This document shows positions 43,598 to 54,878 of a stretch of 64,000 nt of DNA, one piece after another. The stretch is from positions 3,968,001 through 4,032,000 of the forward strand of contig CM065650.1 in the NCBI GenBank assembly GCA_033220425.1, in the 5' to 3' direction. The translations under genes and the position numbers were made by a program. How positions within the stretch are numbered: position 1 is the stretch's first letter; the number at the start of each line of letters is the position of its first letter. The notes below the pieces were generated by a model. That model was not told the DNA's origin, made no database searches, and saw only the letters and a list, made by a program, of their open reading frames with translations. The DNA comes from Lepraria neglecta. Lineage: Eukaryota > Ascomycota > Lecanoromycetes > Lecanorales > Stereocaulaceae.

Positions 43598-44646
43598 TGC
43601 TGGATGTCATTACGTTCAATCTCACGTGTTGAGTTCTGCATGCTGAATGGCAAGCTATCAGTCGTTTTCCATTCAGTACCCACCATGCTCACATAAAAAG
43701 CATTGTGCTCTGCGGAAAAAAATCGTGGAAAGTATAGTCATGGACTTGATCTCAAGTCGAAATATTAATCTATTGTTGTTGGATGATTTAGCAAAGCCAT
43801 TATACCGACAACATCAAAAGTGGATCTGGACTTTTCACAAGTGTGAAGGAGTGTCTCACAACAACGACGTCGAATGGAGATATCATCCTCCTTAAAATCA
43901 TCAAACGCTTTGGGGTATCATTGCAATGACGATAAATGCTGCACAGACACATCGTTGAACGCTTTCAATAATTCCATCTCTCTACTGCTTTTGACTTCGA
44001 ACTCTCTTCAGCCGACGGCTGCTGCGCCTGATATATACAAAATTATGTCATAGCCCTTGGCCAAGGTCTTTAAAAGTGGGAAGGGTTATTTAGACTGGTT
44101 TGGCGGACTCGATAGAAGAGCTTTTCTGATAAGTCCCTGTATGGACTACGTGCTCTTTAGGCCGATTGGGAGGAAGCCGTACGACGGGTGCTTGAGGGGC
44201 ACGATCGTCATTCCGTTTTGACCAGCCTTCCTTAGGCGATAGCTCAAAAGTATGTATAGAGAGCGTCTGGCAGGCTTTTCTTGGCACTGAGTCTTTCCTG
44301 GTATGATTCTATTTAGAATTTCAGTAAGATCGATCAGATTTTTGCATCATGTGAGCGCACCTTTGTAGATCATTGTACTTGTAACAGGCTTCCTTGTGCC
44401 TATCGCTGCTGTTTATAAGGTTGCTTGTTCCATATGTAGTACCAGTCGGGAAGTGGCTGTGCTCGTGACAGCTTTAGGTAACAGCGTCTAGCAGTTGAGA
44501 AAAGTCGACGCGAATGATGATGGGTCCACTAACTTTGAGGCTACCAAGCCGGTTCCAGGTATTGGCAGCCCCAAACATATTCCCAGAGGAGCTGGCTCTT
44601 TCAATGTGATCATGCAAAATGTCTCAATCGTGCGTTCGAAGCGTGC
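43598..44646. other. Intergenic region, nothing recognised
   Basis: About 1.05 kb of A/T-rich sequence. Short frames only; no relic identified. Confidence 0.5.
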
Positions 44647-47081
44647 TCATCCTTCCTCCGAGTTCGCTCGCCCGTCAAATCGAAGCTTCTGAGGGCTTTT
44701 CGACCTGTCCTTGCTTTTGCCTTTGCCGCTAGGGTTACGTAGCACGGGCCGTGGAGCATGTGCGTCATTTGGAGAGAGGTGATCTGAAAACCTGGCTCTT
44801 TGTGCAGACTCCAAGGATTCGTGCAATTCAGACGACGGGTATGGGACTCGATGTCCTTGGGATTGATGATCGTTAAACTCATGGCTTTCGTTCCCGATAG
44901 TCCCATTCTGATAATCCGTAGCCTCTTGTTCCTCAGCTTCAAATAGCTCAGTGTCATCCCAATTGGGCCTCGGATCCTCAGGCTCTTCGATGCATGTGGT
45001 ACAAAAATAAGTGTTGCCTGCGACGACTAGTTCGGCGACAATGGCATCGATGACTGGTCTTTTCTCTGGATCTGCATTGATCATCTTCTGGCCAAGCATA
45101 AATAGGATTTTGAGCGGCTGGTGTTCTTTCTTGAGATTCTTGCTCTGCTTCTTTGCCCATTGTTCCATCTTGTCGATATTCCTTCCGAACGGGGCGAGTG
45201 CCTGAAACTCGCCGACTTTAGACATAGGAGGCCCTTCCCCGACCAAAACACTAAGGACCTCGAGGAAGACGCAGCCGAACGAGAATATATCCGAGCTCCT
45301 TCCATGCCAAGGTGTGTCGGGTCTAGCTTCCTCGTCAAGTTCAGCAAGTTCTTCGTATGATGCGTCACTATCATCACTGTCATCCTCGGATGGCTTCCAA
45401 CCCTCAGGTTTCGCAGCTTTTGTATGGAAGATGATCTTGCTCATAGCTAAGATCTCCGGAGCGGCGTACCGTGGAGAGTATCGTGACTTGCTGCGAGTCC
45501 GGCTGTTACCTGCTTGGCCGAAGTCGTAGGCAAGCCCAAAATCTGCCCATAGGAACCTCGCGGGGTGTTCAGGCGTGAGAGCCTTCTCGAAGAGAATATT
45601 CGCCGGTTTGATATCCTTATGACGTATTCTGGAGGCGTGTATGTGGGCAAGTCCTCGACTCAAGCAACCGAAAGCAGTCAAGATAATTGGAAAGAGAAAT
45701 ATACGGTCTCGCCGTTGATCGCCACTATCCCTTTCATAGTCATACCCGTTCCTATGATACCTCACAAGGAGCCTCTCAAGGTCTGTAGTTGCCGCAGGCT
45801 TCAAGAGCAAGCCAAAACGATTGCCTCTTTGATATGACTTGATAAATTGTACGACATGTCTATGTCGAAGCTTTTTCAACCGTGCGATCTCTCGTTGCAA
45901 GTGCTTCCTCGCGTTTACTGAAGTCTGTTCTTTACGTGCGTAGTACTCATTCGTGGAAGCATCCCTCACCCTTTGCACCGTACCATAAGATCCTTGGCGA
46001 TAGTTGTCATCGAATATGAGAGGTAGCGGCTCCTCATCCGGAATTTCCACATGATCACCAGGATTCCAAGTTCGGAGCGCTACTCGGTGTTGCTCCGCAT
46101 AAAAGATTGGAGCATGGTAGGCATCCTGGGATTGAAAGATGCCCTCAATGGTCGCTATGGGTATTGGCAAATGGTGATCGGCTTTCTGGCTTTCGCAAAA
46201 GCAGTCTAGCAGCCGTTCTTGTCTCATGCCTCGCAAGATGAGGCATATCTTGGGCATACTGGTTATTTTTCCGACTCTTGGCAGCAATCCCGACATACTA
46301 GGATGTTCTCGTAGAATTGTTTCCGACCACGCACGGAAGAAGTCCGTCAAGACTGCCGATGCTTTGTTGATATCTCTTTCATCGTATATCAACCCATCTC
46401 CTGGTTTGTCCGTCCCAACCTTAGCCGAGATGTCTGGTCTCTGGGGAAATTCCCTCCATAATATAGGGCACGTGCCAAAGCGAAGGACTTTTTTTTCAGC
46501 CAGAGACATCCTCTTGAGCTCGAGTAAGAAGACATCGTAGGGCCTCCTTGTTCTGCTAATCGTCTCACTGATCTTTTTTTGGCGTTGCTGTTGGTCTGGA
46601 GAGTCCCTTACGACTGTCTTCACTTGCGACTGCAGGTAGTCGATTGTCTCGGTGATTTCGTCCAATGCGTACCTGACGCGGGTACTGGCTTCTTCCCTAT
46701 TGTCGGGTTAGATTGGCTACAGCGTTGTAAATGGACCGTAGAACCTCACTTGTGGAGCAACATGCGGAGCCCAAGCCTGTGACGCAGAGCACTTTCGACG
46801 TGCGCGATGCGCTTTTCGAGCTGCCGGAAGTGCTCATCGACTGTCCTGATAATGTTGGGGTCTGTTGTCTGTCGTCCTTTGCCAACTGCTGCACTCCATG
46901 CCTTGAGGGCATTGCTGTTGCCCGTGACGTGGCCAACGACTTCATCGAGGAGGCTTAATGTCGCTGTCGTCAGGTGCCTCCGTTTGCTGCGATCGGCATG
47001 TTGCTTCAGCTGCTCGAGCAGATTTCCGCATTCGCGGGCGGTGTCGATCAGACTCAGATGCCCTTGTCGTGGGTGCGCCAT
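44647..47081 (-). CDS. Protein kinase with N-terminal helical domain
   Basis: Exon 1 (47081-46750) and exon 2 (46696-44647) join in frame (AA|G) around a 53-nt intron, giving 793 aa. Residues 1-~150 are helical (HLSLIDTARECGNLLEQLKQ, VDEHFRQLEKRIAHVESALR, VRYALDEITETIDYLQSQVK), the pattern of fungal HeLo-like or other helical-bundle signalling domains. A linker precedes a complete kinase domain: glycine loop RQGSYGTVQRV, Lys in YYARKEQ, catalytic loop HKDIKPANILFEK, WADFGLAYDF, RYAAPEILAM and DIFSFGCVFLEVL. An acidic insert (SEDDSDDSDASYEELAELDE) lies after APE. The tail is basic (KGKSKDRSKSPQKLRFDG). Catalytic residues are intact, so it should be active. Divergent, 360 bp from the HeLo-like gene. 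Confidence 0.85.
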
Positions 47082-47441
47082 GCCCTCTGAGCACCTTGAA
47101 ATGGAACACGTTGTGAAGCATTTTGCGTGGCCTCATAGAAACGTCTGGCCAAGAAGTAGCCTTACTTGTACTGGCAGCAGCTTTTGGATACCGCCTCTGA
47201 GCGCTTCTGATTCGTTGCGATGAGTTACTCGCTACCGCCTTCCGTACTCAGCATGGCACTGTTATTGGGCGAATCGGGCTCGCGGGTCGCTTGAAACGGA
47301 GACACAGCCCCGAAATGCCTCATGTGCCCCCATTAAAATAATCAGCTGCGCGAAACCTCTTCCCTTCCCTCGTCTTTTTTCAGGCTTCAAGATGATCTTT
47401 CATGACGGCGTGAGGTGAGGAGAATTTAGAGGCTCGTAATA
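47082..47441. promoter_or_regulatory. Shared divergent promoter region
   Basis: 360 bp separate the two divergent start codons (kinase on minus, HeLo-like on plus). Both genes may be co-regulated. I see no specific operator. Confidence 0.4.
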
Positions 47442-49058
47442 ATGGCAGAAGCAGTTTCTATCGTCTCGATTCTCAGTCTGGTAGTGCAGCTTCAGCAAGG
47501 AATTCACCGAATTTATGACAGCCTCATCACCAGCCGCGAGGGTCTCAAACAGGCCAGATTGACGTTAGAAGCAAGCGAACAGAAACTTCAGATCTGGCAG
47601 AAGACATGGCTGGATCACTCTGTCGAGCCTTCTCTGGTTTCGCAGGCTCTTTGGGGCACGAGAGGGTTGGTGGACATTCAAAGAATTCTGAGATCTATAG
47701 CAACCGCGGTTCAAAGTCTCGAGGCCACGAGTTCCAAAAGTGTTAAGGCCAGCTCTAAGTCGATGTGGACGCGCACTATAAAACAGTTGAAGGGGAGGAA
47801 GACGAAGCTGATTTATCCATCCGGAGATTCTCCTAAGAGCTCGACTCTACTGGAGCTTGTGTTGCAATTGAGCAGATCAATTGACGAATTGTGGACATAT
47901 TCAGAAGTAGCGTTCGATTCTCTGCACGGCAGACTTGCAAAATCTCCCCTACCCGCAAGAGACAAGCTTCTTGCAGAGTCACTCAATGCTAGAGCCGGTT
48001 CATTAGCGTTGTATCGCGCATGCAACGGGGCGGGAGTAGACTGGAGCCTCGAGGTGGACCTCTTTGGGGCTGGAAGCGAGCCCCAAAGTTTGCTGGATAG
48101 GCCGGGAGCTGTATCTTCGAGGACGTCCACCAGATTGTTCTACCATTTGTTCATCCAGCACCCCGATACATTGGCAGAATTGACCGATGTAACCGTCGAA
48201 AGCTTTGCAAGACCAGGCAGTCAAGAAAGTCGAAACAAAGAGGTCGTTGATTATGAAAGTTTCAACCTTCAGATCTTCGATCCAAGGAGTACATCGCAAT
48301 CTGGGGTCATCTGTATTTCCACTCAAAGCACGGGTACGCTGAATTACTTCCGCATCGCCAAATCACCGACCACAGTATCATTAGATTCTCAATCTATAAG
48401 CCTGACACAAGTGTTAGGAAATTTGCAGAAAAAGAGCACTTTGAAAACTGTTGGACGTCTCTCTCTTAGTGCCAGGCTCGAATTAGCTTACAAATTGGTC
48501 GAATGCGGGTTTTACCTGTTGGGTACTCCGTGGCTAGCATCGCTCAGCAGTAACAGACTGCGAAAGATGGAGACTTCAAACCATCGGCCTTATTACATTC
48601 TCGAGATTCAGACGTTGGATCTCGACGATCTGTTCTTTGAAGATCCTGAGGCCTTGTCCGAGCACTCTCAGCTTTTTCGAATCGGTTTATTGCTCGTGGA
48701 AATAGCGCTCAGCAACCCTGACTACTCGTTCCCAGTAACTGGCTCTGATTCTGGTTCGAATACATCTCAGATGCTGCCTCTGGTCGAGCAATCAATGGGG
48801 TCACAGTACTGTAAGGCCACCGCTTTCTGCCTCGAGAATGGACGATCCAGGTCAGATTTTGGACGCCCAGACAAATATCAAGATCCAGAGGATACGGGCT
48901 GGAATACACATTTGAGAGATGTTTTGCAAGATTATTACTCTCAAGTCTTTCTTAGGTAAAGTGAACCCGCTCAAATTCAGACGTACTCTGGACTAAAGGT
49001 TTTTAGGTTGGAGGAGTTACGCGAAATAGCTTCATCTTCCGATATTGGACCCTTATGA
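47442..49058 (+). CDS. HeLo-like N-terminal domain with DUF7580-type C-terminus
   Basis: Exons 47442-48955 and 49007-49058 give 521 aa. Without the intron the frame stops at 48959; splicing (AG|GTAAAG, branch GACTAAAGG, TTTTAG|G) adds LEELREIASSSDIGPL. N-terminal helices (EAVSIVSILSLVVQLQQGIH, REGLKQARLTLEASEQKLQI) match the HeLo/prion-inhibition type found in fungal cell-death effectors. The C-terminal half (RLELAYKLVECGFYLLGTPW, DLFFEDPEALSE, FRIGLLLVEIALSNPD) corresponds to DUF7580, a region resembling a degenerate kinase C-lobe that has lost catalytic residues. No prion-forming or NACHT domain follows. Head-to-head with the kinase gene. Confidence 0.8.
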
Positions 49059-49622
49059 ATTCGCCGTGCTCTGGCCATCATGTCAGCAATCGTGGCCAGC
49101 CTTTATAAACATGCTTGAGATCTTGTATTCTAGTGTAACAACACATGAGATGATTTACGAGTGTTATGTGGTTGGCTTTTTGTTTCTTTTCTTTTGTCTT
49201 GCAGAGCCGAGCTTCAACACATTAACGACTTACGAAAAGCTTAAGTACGGGGACGCGTCACAGACTATCTTCTATGCATTTTACCTATATAGTCCCACAG
49301 CGCAAGGAACAAGATTGGCAATTCCGGAACATTGATAGATTTGGCTATATATATTTCGACGGCTGATTAGTTGATTGGTTTCGTGAAGTAGGTAGAAATT
49401 CGTCGGGTACTAAGTATCGTTCATTTACGAGCAAGGAACTGCGTCTTCAGAGTCATGACCCTAATAGGAGGAAGTACGAAGCCAGCACGAGATTTCAATC
49501 TTAAACGACCATTCGATCTGAACATCAATTGCAGTGTATTAGAACTCCTCTTCTGATCGTAGATCAAGATTCCCTCCGTACGCCGAGATTATATATATCA
49601 TGCCACTGGATAATCTACCTGA
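49059..49622. other. Convergent intergenic region, nothing recognised
   Basis: 564 bp of A/T-rich sequence, including one unsupported 96-codon frame (49045-49335). Confidence 0.5.
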
Positions 49623-52600
49623 CTACTCTCGGTCTGACAGAAGCCCTGTCAAAAGCCTAGGGATACCCTCAACAGCGAAGAACACTTCTTCTCCCTTGAA
49701 AGCGACTATGCTACAAATAACGACTATACCGACTGTCACCGGAATCGCTATGAACCAAAAGTCTGAAGCTGGCCGAGTCGTGCCAGTAATACCCGCAAGA
49801 TTCATACCAAAATAGCCAGCAATAAAGCCCAATGGTAGGAAGATTATGGTGACGAGAGTGAAGATGAAGATAGCCTTATTAATGTTATCTTGCAGCGTCT
49901 CTACCAGCTGGACGTTTTGCTCCGAAAGTAGTTTGGCTCGTTCGTGTAATTCCTCGCAATACCTTAGCTGTTCTTGGATAGTTGTCACGATCTTGTCTAT
50001 GCCTTTGGATTCAAAGTTGTATCTGAGCTTTCGTGCAATACTAGGTGTTTTGAACATCGCTGGATTCAGAGATTGTCGGAGACCCATCAGCACTCTGATT
50101 TGTTGCTTGAGGACATCGTTCACAATTGCAATCTCCTCTAGGAATGCGTTGATCTTCTGTAGGAGTTTTCTGCTTGCTTGGCGCTCTACTTTGAAAGCCT
50201 GAAGGAGCGTTAGCGCGAGAAATTTACTATGGCGGGGGCCAGTGCATGTTGTACCAGATACTCCAGGCACTCCTCATAAAGACCAATGATCTCGACAGAG
50301 CCATTACGGAAAACGCCAGAAACAAGGCGCTGCAAGATCGTGATAGTAATGGCTTCTGGTGTGACGACAGGGCCAATACTATTTGCGTTTGCGATCCCAT
50401 CGGCTTCTCTTATCAATTGATCCCTGGCTGTTTCGAGGAGCTGGCATGCTTCTTTACCGTATGCCGATACCTTGGACTTCGGCTCCATCATGTCATCAAT
50501 GGTTCGGCGGCTGTCAGCTCGGAATTTTTCGACAGTTTCAACCAACAAATGGAAGACTGCCCCTAGCGCATCCACCATTACTGCAAGGAGAATAGCACCT
50601 TTGGAAAGATCACCATCGGCTGGCGGGCCTGGGCGGGGATTTTCGTTGTGACCTGGGCAGTAAACGCCCTGGTGAAGTCGCCTAGCGTTGAAGATGATGC
50701 GGGACAGCATCGCTGAGTACTTTTCGACCTGTGGCTGGATAAGTCTTGACTTGGAGAATTCCTGTAGGTTTTATTAACACTGGGATAAGCGAATCCTCTC
50801 GAGCAAGTGCTTACTCCAAGTACTTCGTCCACAGCACCCCAATAGAGTTCAAGTGGCGCCGAGTTGGCTTTGTCCGGCTCAGGAAGGAACAAAAGAAGGA
50901 CGAGTTCAAAATTTCGGAACATCTCTGATTCAACTCCTGTCGCTCCAGCTGCCAACCACTTGCGTCGGACCTCAGCCGATGTCTTTGTGGAGATCTCGGT
51001 CCTTCCCTTCGCGGCAATGCGTTGCGCACTGGCTAGTTTGGGCCGCATAGCTCGTTCTTGTACACTCATTACATCGCCTGTTGGAAGGTCAATATAGATT
51101 GCCCGGAGAAATTTGTCCACTCGTTCAGTAGTTGAGAGAGGATCAGGCTCGCCAAACTCATCTTGCACAGGCCATGCGAGGAATGGCAAGACCATATGCG
51201 AGCTAGGGTCCTTGGAAAAGCTGATATCATGAGCCTGATGAGGGGGTCCAGCGCCCTGGCTTTGGCTCTCTTCTGCTGACTGGACCTTGATTTGGGGAAT
51301 GTCTTTCCTCATCCAAAGGTCAAGCGCCTCAGATGATCTGGACTTGCGAAGGACTGAGGCCCAGTTATCGATTGTGACTGTCTCGCCGCCGTGAGAGAAC
51401 TTGTAGTCGTCGGGATTCGCTTTGTCCCTATCGCTCCCGAGGATTCCTAGAATCTGCTGTTGTTTGTTGAGCAGACCCTTATCTGATCAACACAATTCTG
51501 TACTCATTGCTCCTGGGGTGCCTTACAAACCAAGAATCGCATTGTTCTATCGGATACATCAGATCTTCTAATCGGCCTTGGTCCGTAAACAATATTCGAA
51601 CAAGGGACAATTTGTTCCCCTCCGACGCTGAGCCAGGCTCGGTCATCTGGATGGCTGAGCTTCGAAGAGCGGTGTCGTCAATAGGGCCACATGTGATCAT
51701 TGTGTCTACGAGTCTTAGCTTCATGTGTTGGGACGAGTGAGACTGATTTACCTAGTCCCACAATCAAACCCCAAAATTGTGGGACAAAGATCATGTCTTC
51801 TGTCAACTTGCTGGAGATTTGACTCTTCTTCGGGTCCGGTTCAGTGATACACGATCGTACAACACTTTCTTCAAGCAGCCCGATACACTGTTTCTTGTCG
51901 CGCTCCTTTGTCTTATTGAGTCTATAATGAGATTGTAGAAGTGTCCGAGGTGGATGCTCTAATTCTCCTTTCTTAAGGTAAACCCTCAATCGGGAGTTTG
52001 CCACGCACAGATAGGGAAAGTTGAAGAATATGCATGTCTTATCAATAGTATATTTAGATATATCCTGGCTGTCGTAGCGAGAAGTTGTGGGCGTAAGAAA
52101 GCTACCGCCGACAAACGGACGCTCTGAGATAGTATGGACTCTCTTCAACAGGCGTCGAGTGAGGGCCACCTCCCCCTTGGACAAGCCTCGGGACTCGAAG
52201 TCGTTCAGAGAATCCTTAAGACTGTCAGCGCTGTAGATTTCGCTGCAGTGACGTGTTCCTAGTATTTAGACTGACCTGGAGCTTTTCGATGCTGATGATT
52301 TTGTGCTCAGAATGCCTACAATCGTTCAATTTACAACACAGGTCCTAAGGCTGACGAAGCCACCTACCGCCAAAGGACACGCTTTGGTAACTCTGCTTCT
52401 TGGGGCTCAGGCTTTGGCGGTCCAACCTTTAGCAAAAGCTCGTCATCAGCCATTGTCCAGTCAAGTTTGATATATCTGATACCGGACTCCTTCTGTGGTT
52501 TGGGTCGGCTTCCAGAAGGCTGCTTTCCAGAATTTTGAGACCCGGTTGGACCCTCTTTTTCTTGACCGTCAGCTGAGGATGGCTCTTCGCTGATAATGCC

Positions 52601-52945
52601 TTTTTCGAGGTCCGGGACTTTGGCCCATCGATGACCCGCAGGACGCTGTCCAATGAATGGCTTGTAGGGCACTGTATCTGCAAAGCCGAGGGCCTGGTCG
52701 TCCACACTTTTGGCTAGTGTTGGACTTGGCAGAGACTCCGTTGGGGGTGCCGGCGGCGAGCCTGCTGAAGGTGAGGATCCCGCCGGCGGAAAAGACATAG
52801 GTTCTGTCAACATTCCCTCCTGAGAGATCTCGACATCATTATACTTGTATCCGTCGTCGGGGCTCGGCCGAGCCCATTGACGCCCACCGTCTTGGGAGCT
52901 TGCACTGAGAGAGCGCGAAAGTTGCGGTTTCAGCGAATCGGTCAT
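49623..52945 (-). CDS. CorA-like membrane protein with long disordered N-terminus
   Basis: Seven exons on the minus strand: 52945-52368, 52315-52276, 52214-51752, 51705-51527, 51477-50815, 50761-50255 and 50198-49623, about 1001 aa, all phases consistent. Residues 1-~190 are Pro/Ser-rich and disordered. The middle contains RHSEHKIISIEKLQ, FVPQFWGLIVGLD, MITCGPIDDTALRSSA, YPIEQCDSWF and GLLNKQQQILGIL. The C-terminus has the long CorA helix (LVETLQDNINKAIFIFTLVT) and two TM segments, with the pore motif as YFGMNL (canonical GMN preserved). CorA transports Mg2+. Fungal relatives with large N-terminal regions are often found with NLR/ankyrin-type genes, and a transport role is not certain. Exon 2 is only 40 nt. 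Confidence 0.8.
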
Positions 52946-53637
52946 GATTGTAACTGCGTCTTGACGCTCTGGTGCTCAAGGAAAGGACAGAATTGGAAGA
53001 AACTGCTTTTCTGACAACTGCAAGACACTCAGATAGAGGAAATGGGAACGAACAAAACAGATCGATGTGGTCGAGCCTTGCGCTGACAGTCTGATCTTGG
53101 CGGCAGCCATATCGGCCCCCGCCACCACCATCCACACATCTCGAAATAGTTTAGTGATGGTGCGGCGACGATCGCAACGAGTAAAGGTAAGCGAACTACT
53201 GCCGCTAGCATGATGTACTTGCCGTAGGCACTGCCAAACGAGAAATTGGATCACTCCATTGGTATGGAGAAAAGTCACAGGCATTATTGGTTGAAGCAAG
53301 AGGTATAATAAGAGGAAACCAGTCCTTCAAGAGCAGGGGAGCGTTTGGTGTTGGGTGGCCCGAGAGCAACCGGATCACTCGGCATACACCAAAGTTCTCT
53401 CCGCCCACGCCCTTGGGAAGGTGTATGCCTAGCGGACAAGGGTGTAGGCGGAGGACTGACCCTTGCTGCCCAGTAATGGGTTCCACCTACATAGTCGAGG
53501 CTGAGCACACGATCATCATTGCAATTTAGGCAGCGCACATGATCCAATGTAGTTGTAATATACATTCCTGCTTGTTGAAATTTGCTTTCCTTGATACTCA
53601 CTCCCCAATATTCAGATATCGTACCCGATCCAGCAAA
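52946..53637. other. Divergent promoter of the CorA-like and second DUF7730 genes
   Basis: 692 bp; open frames overlap on both strands but none looks coding. No repeat or RNA gene found. Confidence 0.5.
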
Positions 53638-54549
53638 ATGCAACTACGACCCTCAGACTATTTCTGGATGGGAGCCCGAATCCTCTGCATCCCCTGCTGC
53701 TGGTGCTGCGGCCATGTCTCTAGGACCATCAAACATACAAGAAAGCAGAGAAAACACAAAGCCAGCATCCCCAAACCCCCACCTAGAAAACGTCGCGCCC
53801 TCTCCACTATCTCAGCAAATATTCCAATAAGCCGTATGGGCCTCCTTGGCCGCATCCCTCCCGAAATCCGTCATGAAATTTACATCTACGCCTTAGGGAA
53901 TAACACCCTACCTATTGTGCATAACCACGACAAGGGGAGGCTTGCATATTTCGACGGCGACACTCATTCCCTCCGTAGCCTCAACATCATCCTCGCCTCT
54001 GATTATTGCTCAGAGCGTCAGCATCATGAGCGACTTTCTTTCAGAGGAAAGTTGGCATTGATGAAGACGTGTCGACAGATCTATATTGAGGCGATGCCCG
54101 TGCTCTATCAAACTAATACATTCACATCCATCAACGCACGTAATTTAGACATATTCCTTTATTTCTCACGTACTATACGCCCCGAACGGCTGGCGAGTAT
54201 TAGGTGTTTGTATATGAGATGTGAAGCTAGTAGTCTGGACTATCGTTTTCGGACAAGTGCGGTATTGGAGACGCAGAGGAGTTTTGAGAAGAGGTGGTGG
54301 GTTGTGTGGCGGTGTGTTGCTACGCAAATGAAGGGGTTGAGAGATGTGAGGGTAAGGTTGACGGGGTTGGATGAGAGGAGGTTGGGGTTGGGGGTTGAGG
54401 AGGATTGGGTTAAGTCGATGTTGGAGGTTAGGGGGTTGAGACCGTTTGAGTTTGAGGTTGAGTGTAAGAGCCGGTATGAGTTTACGGAGGGTTATGTTGA
54501 AGAGCTAGGACTGCTCAAACAATATCTTGAGGAAAACATGTGCGAATGA
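53638..54549 (+). CDS. DUF7730-type protein, copy 2
   Basis: Single-exon 303-aa ORF, started at MQLRPSDYFWMGARILCIPC. Same layout as the gene at 42692: Cys-rich start (ARILCIPCCWCCGH), basic PPPRKRRALSTIS, then GRIPPEIRHEIYIYALGNNT, LMKTCRQIYIEAMPVLYQTN and FSRTIRPERLASIRCLYMRC, ending YLEENMCE. The two are clearly paralogous, though diverged well beyond a recent duplication. Codon use shifts strongly to G/T in the 3' third (TTGGGGTTG runs), which also occurs in the first copy. Function unknown. Confidence 0.8.
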   Translation: MQLRPSDYFWMGARILCIPCCWCCGHVSRTIKHTRKQRKHKASIPKPPPRKRRALSTISANIPISRMGLLGRIPPEIRHEIYIYALGNNTLPIVHNHDKGRLAYFDGDTHSLRSLNIILASDYCSERQHHERLSFRGKLALMKTCRQIYIEAMPVLYQTNTFTSINARNLDIFLYFSRTIRPERLASIRCLYMRCEASSLDYRFRTSAVLETQRSFEKRWWVVWRCVATQMKGLRDVRVRLTGLDERRLGLGVEEDWVKSMLEVRGLRPFEFEVECKSRYEFTEGYVEELGLLKQYLEENMCE

Positions 54550-54878
54550 AGCTAAATGTAGAAGGAGAAAGCAGGTCTTTTTCCGCTTTTGAGGGGACTA
54601 TGAGGCTTTTGATCTGATTTATCAGACTCTTTAGGCCAAGTTTTCGCAAGCTAGTAGGGACAGCAATCGCATGCTAAAGACTCATCAACCCTGGCGCGAG
54701 AACTTCTCTAATCTGCCGTGTTATCTCGCCAACCCATTGGGCTGTCATTGCACAATGCCGTCTCCTCTTAGAGCTGATCCAGGCCGTGACCATCGAAATC
54801 TCGCGTCAAAGTACCGCCTAACCCTCGAACAGGTCAGCAAACATCCTCTATGATTTGGTCATTTGGCAGCTAGACTCA
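54550..54878. other. Convergent intergenic region, nothing recognised
   Basis: 329 bp between DUF7730 copy 2 and the MYND locus. Confidence 0.4.
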
